Shown here: piece by piece, positions 25,616 through 35,384 of the stretch | How positions within the stretch are numbered: position 1 is the stretch's first letter | How the letters are laid out: each line of letters starts with the position of its first letter | From: Pseudolabrys sp. | Lineage (GTDB): Bacteria; Pseudomonadota; Alphaproteobacteria; Rhizobiales; Xanthobacteraceae | Length of the DNA stretch: 64,000 nucleotides | NCBI GenBank assembly: GCA_022843325.1 | Contig: JALHNV010000007.1 | Location: 1 to 64,000, forward strand | Reading direction: 5' to 3' | Position numbers and translations under genes: made by a program | The notes under the pieces: model-generated | What the model saw: only the letters and a program-made list of their open reading frames with translations | The model's database searches: none | What the model was told of the DNA's origin: nothing

Positions 25616-26722
25616 ATGAAAATAACCGCTGCCGTGGTCCGCGAACGCGCGGGCGCCTTCAATATCGAAACGCTCGACCTCGACGATCCGCGCGCCGACG
25701 AGCTGCTGGTCGAGGTCGTCGCCACCGGCATGTGCGCCACCGACTTGCACGGCCGCGACGGCTATTTCCCGAAGATGCCCTACCCCGCCGTCTTCGGGCA
25801 TGAGGGAGTCGGCGTGGTCCGCGCGGTCGGGCAGACGGTGACCCGGTTCAAGACCGGCGACCATGTCATCATGTCATACCCCTGGTGCGGCACCTGCCCG
25901 AACTGCCGGAGCCACCGGGAAAGCTATTGCCTGTCGGTGCGCGACCTGAAGTTCACCGGCAAGCGCGCCGACGGCTCGACGCTGCATGCCAAAGACGGCC
26001 AGCCGGTCTACAGCGCCTTCTTCCAGCAATCGTCGTTCGGCACCTACACCCTCGCCAACGAACGCTACGCCGTGAAGGTCCGTAACGACGCGCCGCTCGA
26101 GATACTCGGGCCGCTGGCCTGTGGCGGTCAGACCGGCGCCGGCGGCGTGCTGAATGTGATGAAGCCGGCGCCCGGCGACAGCTTCGCGGTGTTCGGCGTC
26201 GGCTCGGTCGGCCTGTCCGGCTTGATGGCGGCCAGGATCGCGGGCTGCGATCCGATCATCGCCATCGATGTGCACGAGCACCGGCTGGCGCTGGCGCGCG
26301 AACTGGGCGCCACCCACACCATCAACCACAGCGGCCGCACCGATGTGGTGGCGGAGATCCGGAAGATCACCGGCCACGGCCTGCGCTTTGCGCTCGAGAC
26401 GTCGGCGCTGCCGGCCGTGCTGCGCGAGGCGATCGACTCCCTGATGCCGGCCGGCACCTGCGTGCTGCTTGGCAGCGCCCGCGGCGGCACCGAAGCCTCG
26501 TTCGAAATGCCATTTCTGCAGGACGGCCGCAGCGTGCGCGGCGTCATCCAGGGCGACAGCGTGCCGGAGGAGTTCATCCCGCAACTGGTCGACTACATCA
26601 TGGCCGGCCGCTTCCCGGTCGAGAAGCTGATCACGTTCTACGACTTCGCCGACATCAACCGTGCCGCCGCCGACTCCATGAGCGGCGCGACCATCAAACC
26701 CGTCTTGCGGATGCCGCGTTAG
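25616..26722 (+). CDS. Zinc-dependent alcohol dehydrogenase (aryl-alcohol type)
   Basis: A 368-residue medium-chain dehydrogenase. Cys40, His62 and Glu63 belong to the catalytic zinc site; Cys91, 94, 97 and 105 (CGTCPNC, then C) bind structural zinc. [19 protein letters not shown] around 195-213 is the NAD-binding turn. It resembles benzyl- and aryl-alcohol dehydrogenases. It is followed after two bases by a GMC oxidoreductase gene, so both may oxidise alcohols in the same catabolic route. Substrate unknown. Confidence 0.93.
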   Translation: MKITAAVVRERAGAFNIETLDLDDPRADELLVEVVATGMCATDLHGRDGYFPKMPYPAVFGHEGVGVVRAVGQTVTRFKTGDHVIMSYPWCGTCPNCRSHRESYCLSVRDLKFTGKRADGSTLHAKDGQPVYSAFFQQSSFGTYTLANERYAVKVRNDAPLEILGPLACGGQTGAGGVLNVMKPAPGDSFAVFGVGSVGLSGLMAARIAGCDPIIAIDVHEHRLALARELGATHTINHSGRTDVVAEIRKITGHGLRFALETSALPAVLREAIDSLMPAGTCVLLGSARGGTEASFEMPFLQDGRSVRGVIQGDSVPEEFIPQLVDYIMAGRFPVEKLITFYDFADINRAAADSMSGATIKPVLRMPR

Positions 26723-26724
26723 CC

Positions 26725-28335
26725 GTGGCGCAGGAACCGCACAGCTACGATTTCATCGTCGTCGGCGCCGGCAGTGCCGGCTGCGTGCTGGCCAACCGCC
26801 TGACCGCCTCCGGCCGGCATCGCGTCTTGCTGCTCGAGGCCGGCCCCGAGGCCCGGCACCCATGGCTGCACGTGCCGCTCGGCTACGGCAAGCTGTTCAC
26901 CGACCGCCGTTTCAACTGGTGCTACGAGACCGAGCCGCAAACGGAGTGCCACGGCCGCGAAGTCATGGCGCCGCGCGGCAAGGTGATGGGCGGATCGAGC
27001 GCCATCAACGGCCTGATCTATATCCGCGGCCAGGCACAGGACTTCGACCAGTGGCGCCAGCTCGGCAATGACGGCTGGAGCTTCGACGATGTGCTGCCCT
27101 ATTTCCGCAAGTCGGAAGACAACGAGCGCGGCGGCGACGACCTCCACGGCGAAGGCGGACCGCTCGCGGTGTCCGATGCCCGCGATCGGCATCCGCTGGC
27201 GCTCGCCTACATTGAGGCCGCGGAGCAATGCGGCTACGGGCGCAATGACGACTTCAATGGCGCCGCGCAGGAGGGCGCCGGTTTCTATCAGACGACGACG
27301 CGCAACGGCCTGCGCTGCTCGACGGCGACCGCCTATCTGAAGCCCGCCCGCAAACGGTCTAACCTGCATGTCGTGTCAGGCGCTCTGGCCAACCGCATCC
27401 TGTTCGACGGACGGCGTGCGACCGGCGTTGAATACCGCGCCGGCGGCCAAGCCCACGTGGCGCATGCGGCGGCGGAAGTCATCGTGTCGACCGGCGCCTT
27501 CAACTCGCCGCAGCTTCTGCAACTGTCGGGCCTTGGTCCCGCGGCGCTGCTGCAGGCCCACGGCATTCCCGTGATCGCCGACCTGCCCGGCGTCGGCGAC
27601 GGGCTGACCGATCACTACTCGGCGCGCACGGTCATGCGCTGCCGCGATCCGATCACACTCAACGACGTGGTGCGCAGCTGGCGTGGCAGGATCGAAGCGG
27701 GGCTGCGATACGCTGTCACGCGCCGCGGCTACCTGACCATGTCGGCCATATCGGCCGGCTGCTTCCTGCGCGCGCATCCGATGTCGGAGACGCCCGACGT
27801 GCAATGCTCGATCGCGCTGTTCTCGACCGAGCTGATCGGTACCACGCTGCATCCGTTCCCCGGTGTCACCGGCGTCTGCACGCTGCTGCGGCCGGAGAGC
27901 CGCGGCTCGGTGCGCATCAAGTCGCCCGAGCCGGACGCCGCGCCGGCCATCGATCCGAACTATCTTGGTGCGCAGAAGGATCGCGACACGCTGGTGGCCG
28001 GCGTCCGCGCCCTGCGCCGCATCTTTGCCGCACCGGCGATGGCGCCCTACATTGTCGAAGAGATTTCACCGGGCCAAGAGAGCGTCAGCGACGACGAATT
28101 GCTCGACTTCATCCGCGCCCGCGGCGGCACGACCTTCCACCCGGTCAGCACCTGCCGGATGGGCCAGGACCCACTGGCGGTGACCGACGCGCGGCTGCGC
28201 GTGCGCGGCTTTGCAGGCCTGCGTGTGATCGATGCTTCGATCATGCCGACCATCGTGTCGGGCAATACCAACGCGGCGACGATCATGATCGGTGAAAAGG
28301 GCGCCGACATGGTGCTGGCTGACCACGGCGCGTAG
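26725..28335 (+). CDS. GMC family FAD oxidoreductase (choline-dehydrogenase-like)
   Basis: A 536-residue glucose-methanol-choline oxidoreductase. The FAD motif [15 protein letters not shown] is at 11-25, followed by [20 protein letters not shown] (GMC signature 1), [18 protein letters not shown] (signature 2), and [11 protein letters not shown] with the active-site His and [16 protein letters not shown] at the C-terminus. It starts at GTG 26725, two bases after the alcohol dehydrogenase stop. It would oxidise a primary alcohol with an unknown electron acceptor. A REP-like palindrome follows, then convergent mfd. Confidence 0.95.
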   Translation: MAQEPHSYDFIVVGAGSAGCVLANRLTASGRHRVLLLEAGPEARHPWLHVPLGYGKLFTDRRFNWCYETEPQTECHGREVMAPRGKVMGGSSAINGLIYIRGQAQDFDQWRQLGNDGWSFDDVLPYFRKSEDNERGGDDLHGEGGPLAVSDARDRHPLALAYIEAAEQCGYGRNDDFNGAAQEGAGFYQTTTRNGLRCSTATAYLKPARKRSNLHVVSGALANRILFDGRRATGVEYRAGGQAHVAHAAAEVIVSTGAFNSPQLLQLSGLGPAALLQAHGIPVIADLPGVGDGLTDHYSARTVMRCRDPITLNDVVRSWRGRIEAGLRYAVTRRGYLTMSAISAGCFLRAHPMSETPDVQCSIALFSTELIGTTLHPFPGVTGVCTLLRPESRGSVRIKSPEPDAAPAIDPNYLGAQKDRDTLVAGVRALRRIFAAPAMAPYIVEEISPGQESVSDDELLDFIRARGGTTFHPVSTCRMGQDPLAVTDARLRVRGFAGLRVIDASIMPTIVSGNTNAATIMIGEKGADMVLADHGA

Positions 28336-28386
28336 GCGAGAAATTCGGGCATTATCATTCGCGAAGGCGCCCCGCACACTCCGTTC

Positions 28387-28445
28387 ATTCCCGCGCAAGC
28401 GGGAATCCAGTGCCTGTTTCCCCTGGGTCCCGCTTGCGCGGGGAC
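28387..28445. repeat. REP-like palindromic element
   Basis: ATTCCCGC and GCGGGAAT (28387-28394 and 28399-28406) form a perfect hairpin with a GCAA loop. A second, imperfect copy in inverse orientation (GTCCCGC, TTGC, GCGGGGAC) ends at 28445. Together they make a larger inverted repeat between the convergent GMC and mfd genes. Such palindromes are common between genes in Bradyrhizobium relatives and may also help end transcription. Confidence 0.75.
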
Positions 28446-28455
28446 GAGCGGGTAG

Positions 28456-31400
28456 CTAAGCCGCCTTCGCCTGCTCCGCGATCTTGGCCAGCCGGCGCAG
28501 GATGTCGGTCGTGCCCTTGAGGCGCTCTTCGGCGCCTTCCCATTCGTCGAGCACCACCAGCTTCTGGCCGCTTTTGTCGTTGCGGATGCGCGCAAAGGCG
28601 CCCTGCTCGCGGATGAATCCGATCAAGCCTTCCGGGTTGTTGAAGATGTTGTCGCGGAACGACATCACCACGCCCTTCGGGCCGGCGTCGATCTTCTCGA
28701 CGTTGGCGCGGCGGCACAGCGCCTTGATGGCCACGATCTGCAACAGATGCTCCACCTCCTGCGGCAGCTTGCCGAAGCGGTCGACCATTTCCGCCGCAAA
28801 GCTCTCGATTTCGCGTTCGTCCTCGATCTCGGCCAGCCGGCGATACAGCGCGAGTCGCACCGACAGATCGGCGACGTATTCGTCGGGGATCAGCACGGGC
28901 GTTCCGATGGTGATCTGCGGCGACCACCGGTCGGCGACCGGCGCGCTGATGCCGGCCTTCAGGCTCATCACCGCCTCCTCGAGCATCTGCTGATACAACT
29001 CGAAGCCGACTTCCTTGATGTGGCCCGACTGCTCGTCGCCGAGCAGGTTGCCGGCGCCGCGAATGTCGAGATCGTGGGTGGCGATCTGGAAACCGGCGCC
29101 CAGCGTGTCGAGCGATTGCAGCACTTTCAGCCGCCGCTCGGCCTGCGCGGTGATCGGCTTCTGCGCCGGCAGCGTGAACAGCGCGTAGGCGCGCAGCTTC
29201 GAGCGGCCGACCCGGCCGCGCAACTGATAGAGCTGCGACAGGCCGAACATGTCGGCGCGGTGCACGATCAGCGTATTGGCGGATGGAATGTCGAGCCCGG
29301 ACTCGACGATGGTGGTCGATAGCAGCACGTCGTATTTGCCGTCGTAGAAGGCCGACATGATGTCTTCGAGAACGGTCGGCGGCATCTGGCCGTGGGCGAC
29401 GATGACGCGGACCTCCGGCACGTTCTTGTCGAGAAAATCCTTGGCGCCGGCGAGGTCCTCGATGCGCGGACAGACATAGAAGGCTTGCCCGCCGCGATAT
29501 TTCTCGCGCAGCAGCGCTTCGCGGATGGTGACCGGATCGAACGGCGTCACGAAGGTGCGCACGGCGAGACGATCGACCGGCGGCGAGGCGATGATCGACA
29601 GGTCGCGTACGCCGGTCAGCGCCAGTTGCAGCGTGCGCGGGATCGGCGTCGCCGTCAGCGTCAGCACGTGCACTTCGGCCCGCAGCGTCTTCAGCTTCTC
29701 CTTGTGGGCAACGCCGAAATGCTGCTCCTCGTCGACGATCACCAGCCCGAGATCCTTGAACTTGATGCCGCGGCCGAGCAGCGCGTGGGTGCCTACAACG
29801 ATATCGACATTGCCGGTGGCAAGCCCGGCCTTGGTGGCGGCGGTCTGTGCCGCCGGCACCAGCCGCGAGGCCTGCGCGACGTTGACCGGAAAGCCGCGAA
29901 ACCGCTCGGTGAAGGTCTTGAAGTGCTGGCGCGCCAGCAGCGTCGTCGGCACCACCACCGCCACCTGCTTGCCGTTCATCGCCGCGTCGAAGGCGGCGCG
30001 CAGCGCCACTTCCGTCTTGCCGAAGCCGACGTCGCCGCAGATCAACCGGTCCATGGGCCGCCCGGCGCCGAGGTCCTTGAGCGTGGCGTCGATGGCGGCG
30101 AGCTGGTCCTCGGTCTCCTCGAACGGGAAGCCGGCACAGAATTCGTCATAGGCGCCGGGCCCAACCACCAGCTTCGGCGCGTCGCGCAATTGCCGCTCGG
30201 CGGCGATCTTGATCAACTCCGCGGCGATCTCGCGGATGCGGCTCTTCATGCGCGCCTTGCGCGCCTGCCAGTTGCCGCTGCCAAGGCGGTCGAGTTCGAC
30301 GGTGGCCTGTTCGGAGCCGTAGCGCGACAACAGGTCGACGTTCTCGACCGGCAGATAAAGCTTCGCCGCGTCGGCGTAGTGGATTTCCAGGCAGTCATGC
30401 GGCGCGCCGCCGACGGCGATGGTCTGCAGGCCGATGAAGCGGCCGATGCCGTGGTCGACATGGACGACCAGATCGCCGGACGCGAGGCTGGTCGCCTCGG
30501 CGATGAAATTGTCGGCGCGCCGCTGCGCCCGCCGCGGCCGGACCAGGCGGTCGCCGAGAATGTCCTGCTCGCTGATGACGGCGACGTCGTCGGTCTCGAA
30601 ACCGGCCTCGATGCCGAGCACCGCCAGCGCAATCGCAGGCTTCGGCAAGGCCAAAGCCTGCGGCCAGGACCCGATCGGGGTCAAGTTATGCACTTTGTGA
30701 TCCGCCAGCACGTGGCTCATGCGGTCCCGCGCGCCGTCGCTCCACAGCGCGATCGCGACCCGCTTGCCGGAGGCCTGCAACGACGTCACGTGGCGGCCGA
30801 CGGCTTCGAAAACGTTGGCATTCTGGGCGCGCTCGGCGCCGAAATCATGGCCGGCCCGGGCGCCGACATCGACCACATCGCGCGCCTCTGGCACCGCGAA
30901 CGGCGTCAGCCGCGCCAATGCGGAAGCCTCCAGACGCTTCTTCCATTCCTCTTCGCCGAGATAGAGCCGCTCCGGCGGCAGCGGCTTGTACGCCGGCGTC
31001 ATGCCGTCCTTCAGGGCCTCGCGGCGGGCCTCGTAGTAGTCGGCAATCTGGGTGAAGCGCTCGTGGGCGGCGTCCTCGCCCCGGGCCTCCAGCGCCAGCG
31101 GTGTCCCGGGCAGGTAGTCGAACAGCGTTTCGAGTTTCACGTGAAACAGTGGCAGCCAGTGCTCCATGCCGGGGTAGCGGCGGCCCTGGCTGACCGCTTC
31201 GTAAAGCAGGTCGTCCGGCGTCGCGGCGCCGAATTCGGCGACATAGCCGGTGCGGAAACGGCTGATGGTCTCGGTGATGAGCTGGAATTCGGCCACCGGC
31301 ACCAGATCGAGCCCGCGCATCGGCAATTCGCTGCGCTGGGTCTGGGCGTCGAAGGTCTTGATGGTCTCCAAGGCGTCGCCGAAGAAATCGAACCGGACCG

Positions 31401-31968
31401 GCATGTCCATGCCGGGCGGAAACAGGTCGAGAATGCCGCCGCGCACCGCGTATTCGCCGGGCTCCCGCACCGTCGAGGCCCGGGAATAGCCGTTCAGCTC
31501 CAGCCATTCGACGATGCCGTTCATGCCGGTTACATTGCCCGGCGCCACCGACAGCGCATGGGTGGCGACAAATTCCCGCGCCGGCAGCCGTTGCAGGGCG
31601 GCGTTGACGGTCGTCAGCAGCACCGACGGCTTGTCGCGGCCTTTGACCCGCACCAGGCGCGACAGCGCGGTCATGCGCTGCGCCACCACCGATGCATTCG
31701 GCGACACGCGGTCGTAGGGCTGGCAGTCCCAGGCCGGGAATTCCAGCGTCTGGATGTCGGGCCCGAAAAACGCCAGCGCCCGCCCCAGCGCCGCCATGCG
31801 CTGGCCGTCGCGGCAGATCACCGCCAGCGATATCGCCGGCGCATCGGGCCGCGCGGCAATGGCCCGCGCCAGATCGGCCAGCACCAGACCCTCGGCGCCA
31901 TCGGCGACCTGCGCCAGGGTCAGCGCCTTGCCGGGTTGCAGCAACTCAGCCGGAGATTTCGCCATCAC
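28456..31968 (-). CDS. mfd: Transcription-repair coupling factor Mfd
   Basis: An 1170-residue DNA translocase that removes RNA polymerase stalled at lesions and recruits UvrA. An N-terminal UvrB-like module (to about 350), a CarD-like RNA-polymerase-interaction domain around 480-560 (SGDLVVHVDHGIGRFIGLQT), a RecG-like SF2 motor with Walker A GDVGFGKTEVALRA near 640 and DEEQHFGVAHKE near 744, and a C-terminal TRCF domain are all visible. A TTG-Met or the next ATG may serve as start. sdhE lies just upstream with 12 bases between, so they may share a transcript. Confidence 0.97.
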   Translation of the reverse strand: MMAKSPAELLQPGKALTLAQVADGAEGLVLADLARAIAARPDAPAISLAVICRDGQRMAALGRALAFFGPDIQTLEFPAWDCQPYDRVSPNASVVAQRMTALSRLVRVKGRDKPSVLLTTVNAALQRLPAREFVATHALSVAPGNVTGMNGIVEWLELNGYSRASTVREPGEYAVRGGILDLFPPGMDMPVRFDFFGDALETIKTFDAQTQRSELPMRGLDLVPVAEFQLITETISRFRTGYVAEFGAATPDDLLYEAVSQGRRYPGMEHWLPLFHVKLETLFDYLPGTPLALEARGEDAAHERFTQIADYYEARREALKDGMTPAYKPLPPERLYLGEEEWKKRLEASALARLTPFAVPEARDVVDVGARAGHDFGAERAQNANVFEAVGRHVTSLQASGKRVAIALWSDGARDRMSHVLADHKVHNLTPIGSWPQALALPKPAIALAVLGIEAGFETDDVAVISEQDILGDRLVRPRRAQRRADNFIAEATSLASGDLVVHVDHGIGRFIGLQTIAVGGAPHDCLEIHYADAAKLYLPVENVDLLSRYGSEQATVELDRLGSGNWQARKARMKSRIREIAAELIKIAAERQLRDAPKLVVGPGAYDEFCAGFPFEETEDQLAAIDATLKDLGAGRPMDRLICGDVGFGKTEVALRAAFDAAMNGKQVAVVVPTTLLARQHFKTFTERFRGFPVNVAQASRLVPAAQTAATKAGLATGNVDIVVGTHALLGRGIKFKDLGLVIVDEEQHFGVAHKEKLKTLRAEVHVLTLTATPIPRTLQLALTGVRDLSIIASPPVDRLAVRTFVTPFDPVTIREALLREKYRGGQAFYVCPRIEDLAGAKDFLDKNVPEVRVIVAHGQMPPTVLEDIMSAFYDGKYDVLLSTTIVESGLDIPSANTLIVHRADMFGLSQLYQLRGRVGRSKLRAYALFTLPAQKPITAQAERRLKVLQSLDTLGAGFQIATHDLDIRGAGNLLGDEQSGHIKEVGFELYQQMLEEAVMSLKAGISAPVADRWSPQITIGTPVLIPDEYVADLSVRLALYRRLAEIEDEREIESFAAEMVDRFGKLPQEVEHLLQIVAIKALCRRANVEKIDAGPKGVVMSFRDNIFNNPEGLIGFIREQGAFARIRNDKSGQKLVVLDEWEGAEERLKGTTDILRRLAKIAEQAKAA

Positions 31969-31980
31969 GCTCTTTCGGTC

Positions 31981-32274
31981 TCAATTGGTAATGGCCGCCG
32001 CGCGGTGAAACGCGAGAAGACGGCGGAACAGATCGGTATCGATATCGCCGGGGGTCGGTTCGGCGCCGTTGACCCAGGCGAACATCTGCTGGTCCGGGAT
32101 ATCCAGCCAGGTTTCGTATTCGTCCAGTTCGGCATCGCTCAGGACCGCGAGGTGCGCGTCGGCAAACGGCCCGAGCACCAGATCCATCTCGCGGATGCCG
32201 CGATGCCAGGACCGGAATTTGAGCCTGCGCCGGCGCGCGTCCATTCCTTCGCTCGACAGCTCTGTTCCAGTCAC
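31981..32274 (-). CDS. sdhE: FAD assembly factor SdhE
   Basis: A 97-residue protein of the SdhE/Sdh5 family that helps attach FAD covalently to the succinate dehydrogenase flavoprotein. The family RGxxE motif is HRGIREMD, followed by LVLGPFAD and a WLDIPDQQMFAWV helix. GTG at 32274 is chosen over a longer ATG frame because TTGGAG sits just upstream and the resulting VTGTELSSEG opening fits alphaproteobacterial members as I remember them. It stands just upstream of mfd. Confidence 0.93.
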   Translation of the reverse strand: MTGTELSSEGMDARRRRLKFRSWHRGIREMDLVLGPFADAHLAVLSDAELDEYETWLDIPDQQMFAWVNGAEPTPGDIDTDLFRRLLAFHRAAAITN

Positions 32275-32365
32275 GCGCGCTCCAACGGCAAAAACCCGGA
32301 CGGAGCCGGGTGCGGGCCTCATATAGAGAGACTGACCTGCAATGTCATGGACTTCGCGTCATCAG

Positions 32366-32443
32366 GGCCGGACTTGTTTTCCGGCCATCCACGACGTCGA
32401 CCCAGCCCAAAGAAAGACGTGGATGCCCGGCACAAGGCCGGGC
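32366..32443. repeat. REP-like double-hairpin element
   Basis: Two hairpins face each other: GGCCGGA/TCCGGCC (32366-32386) and GCCCGGC/GCCGGGC (32425-32443, loop ACAAG). Each is flanked on the inner side by ATCCACG or CGTGGAT, giving a nested inverted repeat. It lies between divergent sdhE and recG. The 5' end of recG read-through frames crosses it, which argues for the shorter recG start. Confidence 0.72.
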
Positions 32444-32494
32444 ATGACGACGGATGGCGACGCAAGCCATCGCCGAATTGCGTACAGTGAGCCT

Positions 32495-34591
32495 ATGCGC
32501 CCCCTCGTTTTGAGCCCCCTTTTCGCGACGCTGACCAGCCTGCCCGGCATCGGACCGAAGCTGGACAAGCTCTATGCCCGTCTGCTGGGACGCGAGGCGC
32601 CGCGGGTCATCGACCTCCTGTTGCATCTGCCGGCCGGCGTCATCGACCGGCGGGCGCGGCCGAAGCTGAACGACGTGCAGGCCGGCCAGGTCGTCACCGT
32701 CGCCGTCACGGTCGAGGAACACCGTGGCCCGCCGCCGAACCGGTCACGGGCGCCCTATCGCGTGCTGGTCAGCGACGACACCGGTACGCTGACGCTGACG
32801 TTCTTTCACGCCCGCAAGGATTTCATCGAGAAACTGCTGCCGATCGGCGAAACGCGCTACGTCTCCGGCACGGCCGAGTTCTACGACGGCATGTTGCAGA
32901 TGGTGCATCCCGACCGCGTGGTCGATGAGAAGGGCTTCGCCGACCTGCCACTGGTTGAACCGGTCTATCCGCTCACCGAAGGTCTGGCGCTCGGCAATGT
33001 CCGCCGCGCCATGGACAGCGCGCTGGCGCGCCTGCCCGCACTGCCGGAATGGCAGGACGACGCCTGGATGTCGCGCGAGCGATTTCCAGCGTTCACCGAT
33101 GCCCTGGTGCAGTTGCACCGCCCGGTCGCGCCGCACGACATCGACCCGGCCAGTCTGGCCTGGACCCGGCTGGCCTATGACGAACTGCTGGCCGGCCAGT
33201 TGGCGCTGGCGCTGGTGCGCGCCCACATGCGCCGCCAGTCCGGCCGCGGCACCGCCAGCGAAGGCCTGCTGCGCGCCCGCGTGCTCAAGGCGCTACCTTA
33301 TACGTTGACGCATTCGCAACAGAAGGCGGTCGACGAGATCGTCAACGACCTCGCTTTGCCGCAGCGCATGCTGCGGCTGCTGCAGGGCGATGTCGGCTCG
33401 GGCAAGACCGTGGTGGCGCTGGCCGCGGCCGCCAGCGTGATCGAGGCCGGACGGCAGGCGGCCATGATGGCGCCGACCGAAATCCTCGCCCGCCAGCACC
33501 ACAAGACCATCGCGCCGCTGGCCGAAGCCGCCGGCATCCGCGTCGCCATCCTGACCGGCCGCGAGCGCGGCGGCGAGCGCAAGGCCATCCTCGACCGCTT
33601 GACGCTCGGCGACATCGACCTGTTGATCGGCACCCATGCGCTGTTTCAGGACGATGTCGCCTTTCACGATCTGGCGCTGGCGGTGGTCGACGAACAGCAC
33701 CGCTTCGGCGTGCACCAGCGGCTGGCGCTGACGCAGAAGGGCGAGGCCGTCGACGTGCTGGTGCTGACCGCGACGCCGATCCCGCGCACACTGGTGCTGA
33801 CCTATTTCGGTGACATGGACGTCTCGGAATTGCGCGAGAAGCCGGCCGGACGCCAGCCGATCGACACCCGCACCATCCCGTTGTCGCGCATCGACGACGT
33901 TGAGGACGCGGTCGGCCGCGCCATCGCTGCCGGCCAGCGCGCCTATTGGGTGTGCCCGCTGGTCGAGGAGTCCGAGAAGATCGACCTCGCTGCGGCGCAG
34001 GAGCGCCATGCCGAACTGAAAAAGCGTTTTGGCGCCAAGGCCGATCTGGTGCACGGCCAGATGAAGGGCGCCGAGAAGGATGCCGCCATGGCGCGGTTCT
34101 CGTCCGGCCAATCGCAGCTGCTGGTCGCCACCACCGTGATCGAGGTCGGCGTCGACGTGCCGGAAGCCACCATCATGGTCATCGAACACGCCGAGCGTTT
34201 CGGGCTGGCGCAACTGCACCAGTTGCGCGGCCGCATCGGCCGCGGCACCGGCGCTTCGACCTGTCTGCTGTTGTACAAGGCGCCGCTCGGCGAGACCGCC
34301 AAGGCGCGGCTCGCCATCCTGCGCGAGACCGAAGACGGCTTCCGCATTGCCGAGGAAGACCTCAAGCTGCGCGGCGAAGGCGACGTGCTCGGCACCCGCC
34401 AGAGCGGCCTGCCCGGCTTCCACGTCGCCCGTGTCGAGGCGCACGGCAAATATCTCGGCGCGGCGCGGGACGATGCGGCGCTGGTGCTCGCGCGCGACCC
34501 GTCATTGCAGACGCCACGCGGCGAGGCGCTGCGTCATCTGCTCTATTTGTTCGGCAAGGACGAGGCGATCAAGCTGATCCGTGCCGGATAG
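32495..34591 (+). CDS. recG: ATP-dependent DNA helicase RecG
   Basis: A 698-residue branched-DNA helicase that rewinds stalled forks and Holliday junctions. The wedge domain holds SLPGIGPKLDKLYARL and LLLHLPAGVIDRR near the N-terminus; the SF2 motor has Walker A GDVGSGKTVVALAA near 298 and DEQHRFGVHQR near 398, then QLRGRIGRG (motif VI). ATG at 32495 is the start; a longer frame would translate through the REP-like element. Its stop touches the stop of the convergent DUF502 gene. Confidence 0.97.
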   Translation: MRPLVLSPLFATLTSLPGIGPKLDKLYARLLGREAPRVIDLLLHLPAGVIDRRARPKLNDVQAGQVVTVAVTVEEHRGPPPNRSRAPYRVLVSDDTGTLTLTFFHARKDFIEKLLPIGETRYVSGTAEFYDGMLQMVHPDRVVDEKGFADLPLVEPVYPLTEGLALGNVRRAMDSALARLPALPEWQDDAWMSRERFPAFTDALVQLHRPVAPHDIDPASLAWTRLAYDELLAGQLALALVRAHMRRQSGRGTASEGLLRARVLKALPYTLTHSQQKAVDEIVNDLALPQRMLRLLQGDVGSGKTVVALAAAASVIEAGRQAAMMAPTEILARQHHKTIAPLAEAAGIRVAILTGRERGGERKAILDRLTLGDIDLLIGTHALFQDDVAFHDLALAVVDEQHRFGVHQRLALTQKGEAVDVLVLTATPIPRTLVLTYFGDMDVSELREKPAGRQPIDTRTIPLSRIDDVEDAVGRAIAAGQRAYWVCPLVEESEKIDLAAAQERHAELKKRFGAKADLVHGQMKGAEKDAAMARFSSGQSQLLVATTVIEVGVDVPEATIMVIEHAERFGLAQLHQLRGRIGRGTGASTCLLLYKAPLGETAKARLAILRETEDGFRIAEEDLKLRGEGDVLGTRQSGLPGFHVARVEAHGKYLGAARDDAALVLARDPSLQTPRGEALRHLLYLFGKDEAIKLIRAG

Positions 34592-35374
34592 CTATTCCGC
34601 GGCGGTGGCGGGCGACTTCACCGCCTGCTGCGCCAATTGCGCGGCGCGGGCATTGGCCGCCATCGAGGCCAGCCGCTTCTGCGGATCGTTGTTCGGCTGC
34701 ACCATGCCGGCCGAGATCAGCAGCGTCATCGCGTTCTCGACGGAGATGTCGAGCACCACCAGATTCTTGCGCGGCACGAAGAAGAAAAAACCGGTGGTCG
34801 GATTGGGTGTGCACGGCAGAAACACCGAGACATGCTCGCCCTGCGGCAGCCGTTCGGCGAGGTCCGGGTTCGGCGGTTGCGACACGAATACCAGCGACCA
34901 CATCGCCGGCGCCGGAAATTCCACCAGCGCCACCTGGCGGAAGCTCGAACCGGTCTTCGAGAACAGCGTCTCGAAGATCTGCTTCATGGTCTTGTAGATC
35001 GGCCGCACGATCGGCATGCGGCTGAGCACGCCCTCACCCAGTTCGACCAGCGTCCGCCCTACCAGATTGGCGGTCAGAAAGCCGAGCAGGGTCAGCGCCA
35101 CGACGGCGATAATCAGTCCGGTGCCCGGGACCGGCCACGGCAGGTACGTTTCCGGCAGATAATGCGGCGGCAGAAACGGCCGGACCAGATCGTCGACCCA
35201 GTTGACGAAGGACCAGATCAGCCAAGCCGTGATCGCCAGCGGGCCGGCGACCACGAGACCGGTCAGGAAATAATTGCGGATACGCCCGGCGATGCTGGTC
35301 TGCGACGCCACCGCGACTTCGGCCACATCGGCGGCCAGGGCTTCGCCGGGTTTCTTGTCGTCGGTCTCGCTCAT
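34592..35374 (-). CDS. DUF502 family membrane protein
   Basis: A 260-residue protein with two transmembrane helices (about 34-57 and 85-107), a conserved PIYKTMKQIFETL stretch and a soluble domain with PCTPNPTTGFFFFVP. These are the marks of DUF502, an uncharacterised bacterial and plant family. Its C-terminus is Ala/Gln-rich. It is ten bases downstream of glmS on the same strand and may be co-transcribed with it. Function unknown. Confidence 0.93.
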   Translation of the reverse strand: MSETDDKKPGEALAADVAEVAVASQTSIAGRIRNYFLTGLVVAGPLAITAWLIWSFVNWVDDLVRPFLPPHYLPETYLPWPVPGTGLIIAVVALTLLGFLTANLVGRTLVELGEGVLSRMPIVRPIYKTMKQIFETLFSKTGSSFRQVALVEFPAPAMWSLVFVSQPPNPDLAERLPQGEHVSVFLPCTPNPTTGFFFFVPRKNLVVLDISVENAMTLLISAGMVQPNNDPQKRLASMAANARAAQLAQQAVKSPATAAE

Positions 35375-35384
35375 GGGTCCGATC

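Noticed and set aside
29392-32490. A 1032-codon open frame antisense to mfd and sdhE
   Set aside because: High G+C leaves few stops in antisense frames; composition is Arg/Gly/His/Ala-rich, and the real genes on the other strand have full motifs.
32342-32494. Longer recG starting upstream
   Set aside because: It would translate the REP-like palindrome and lacks a ribosome site; the shorter protein matches RecG length.
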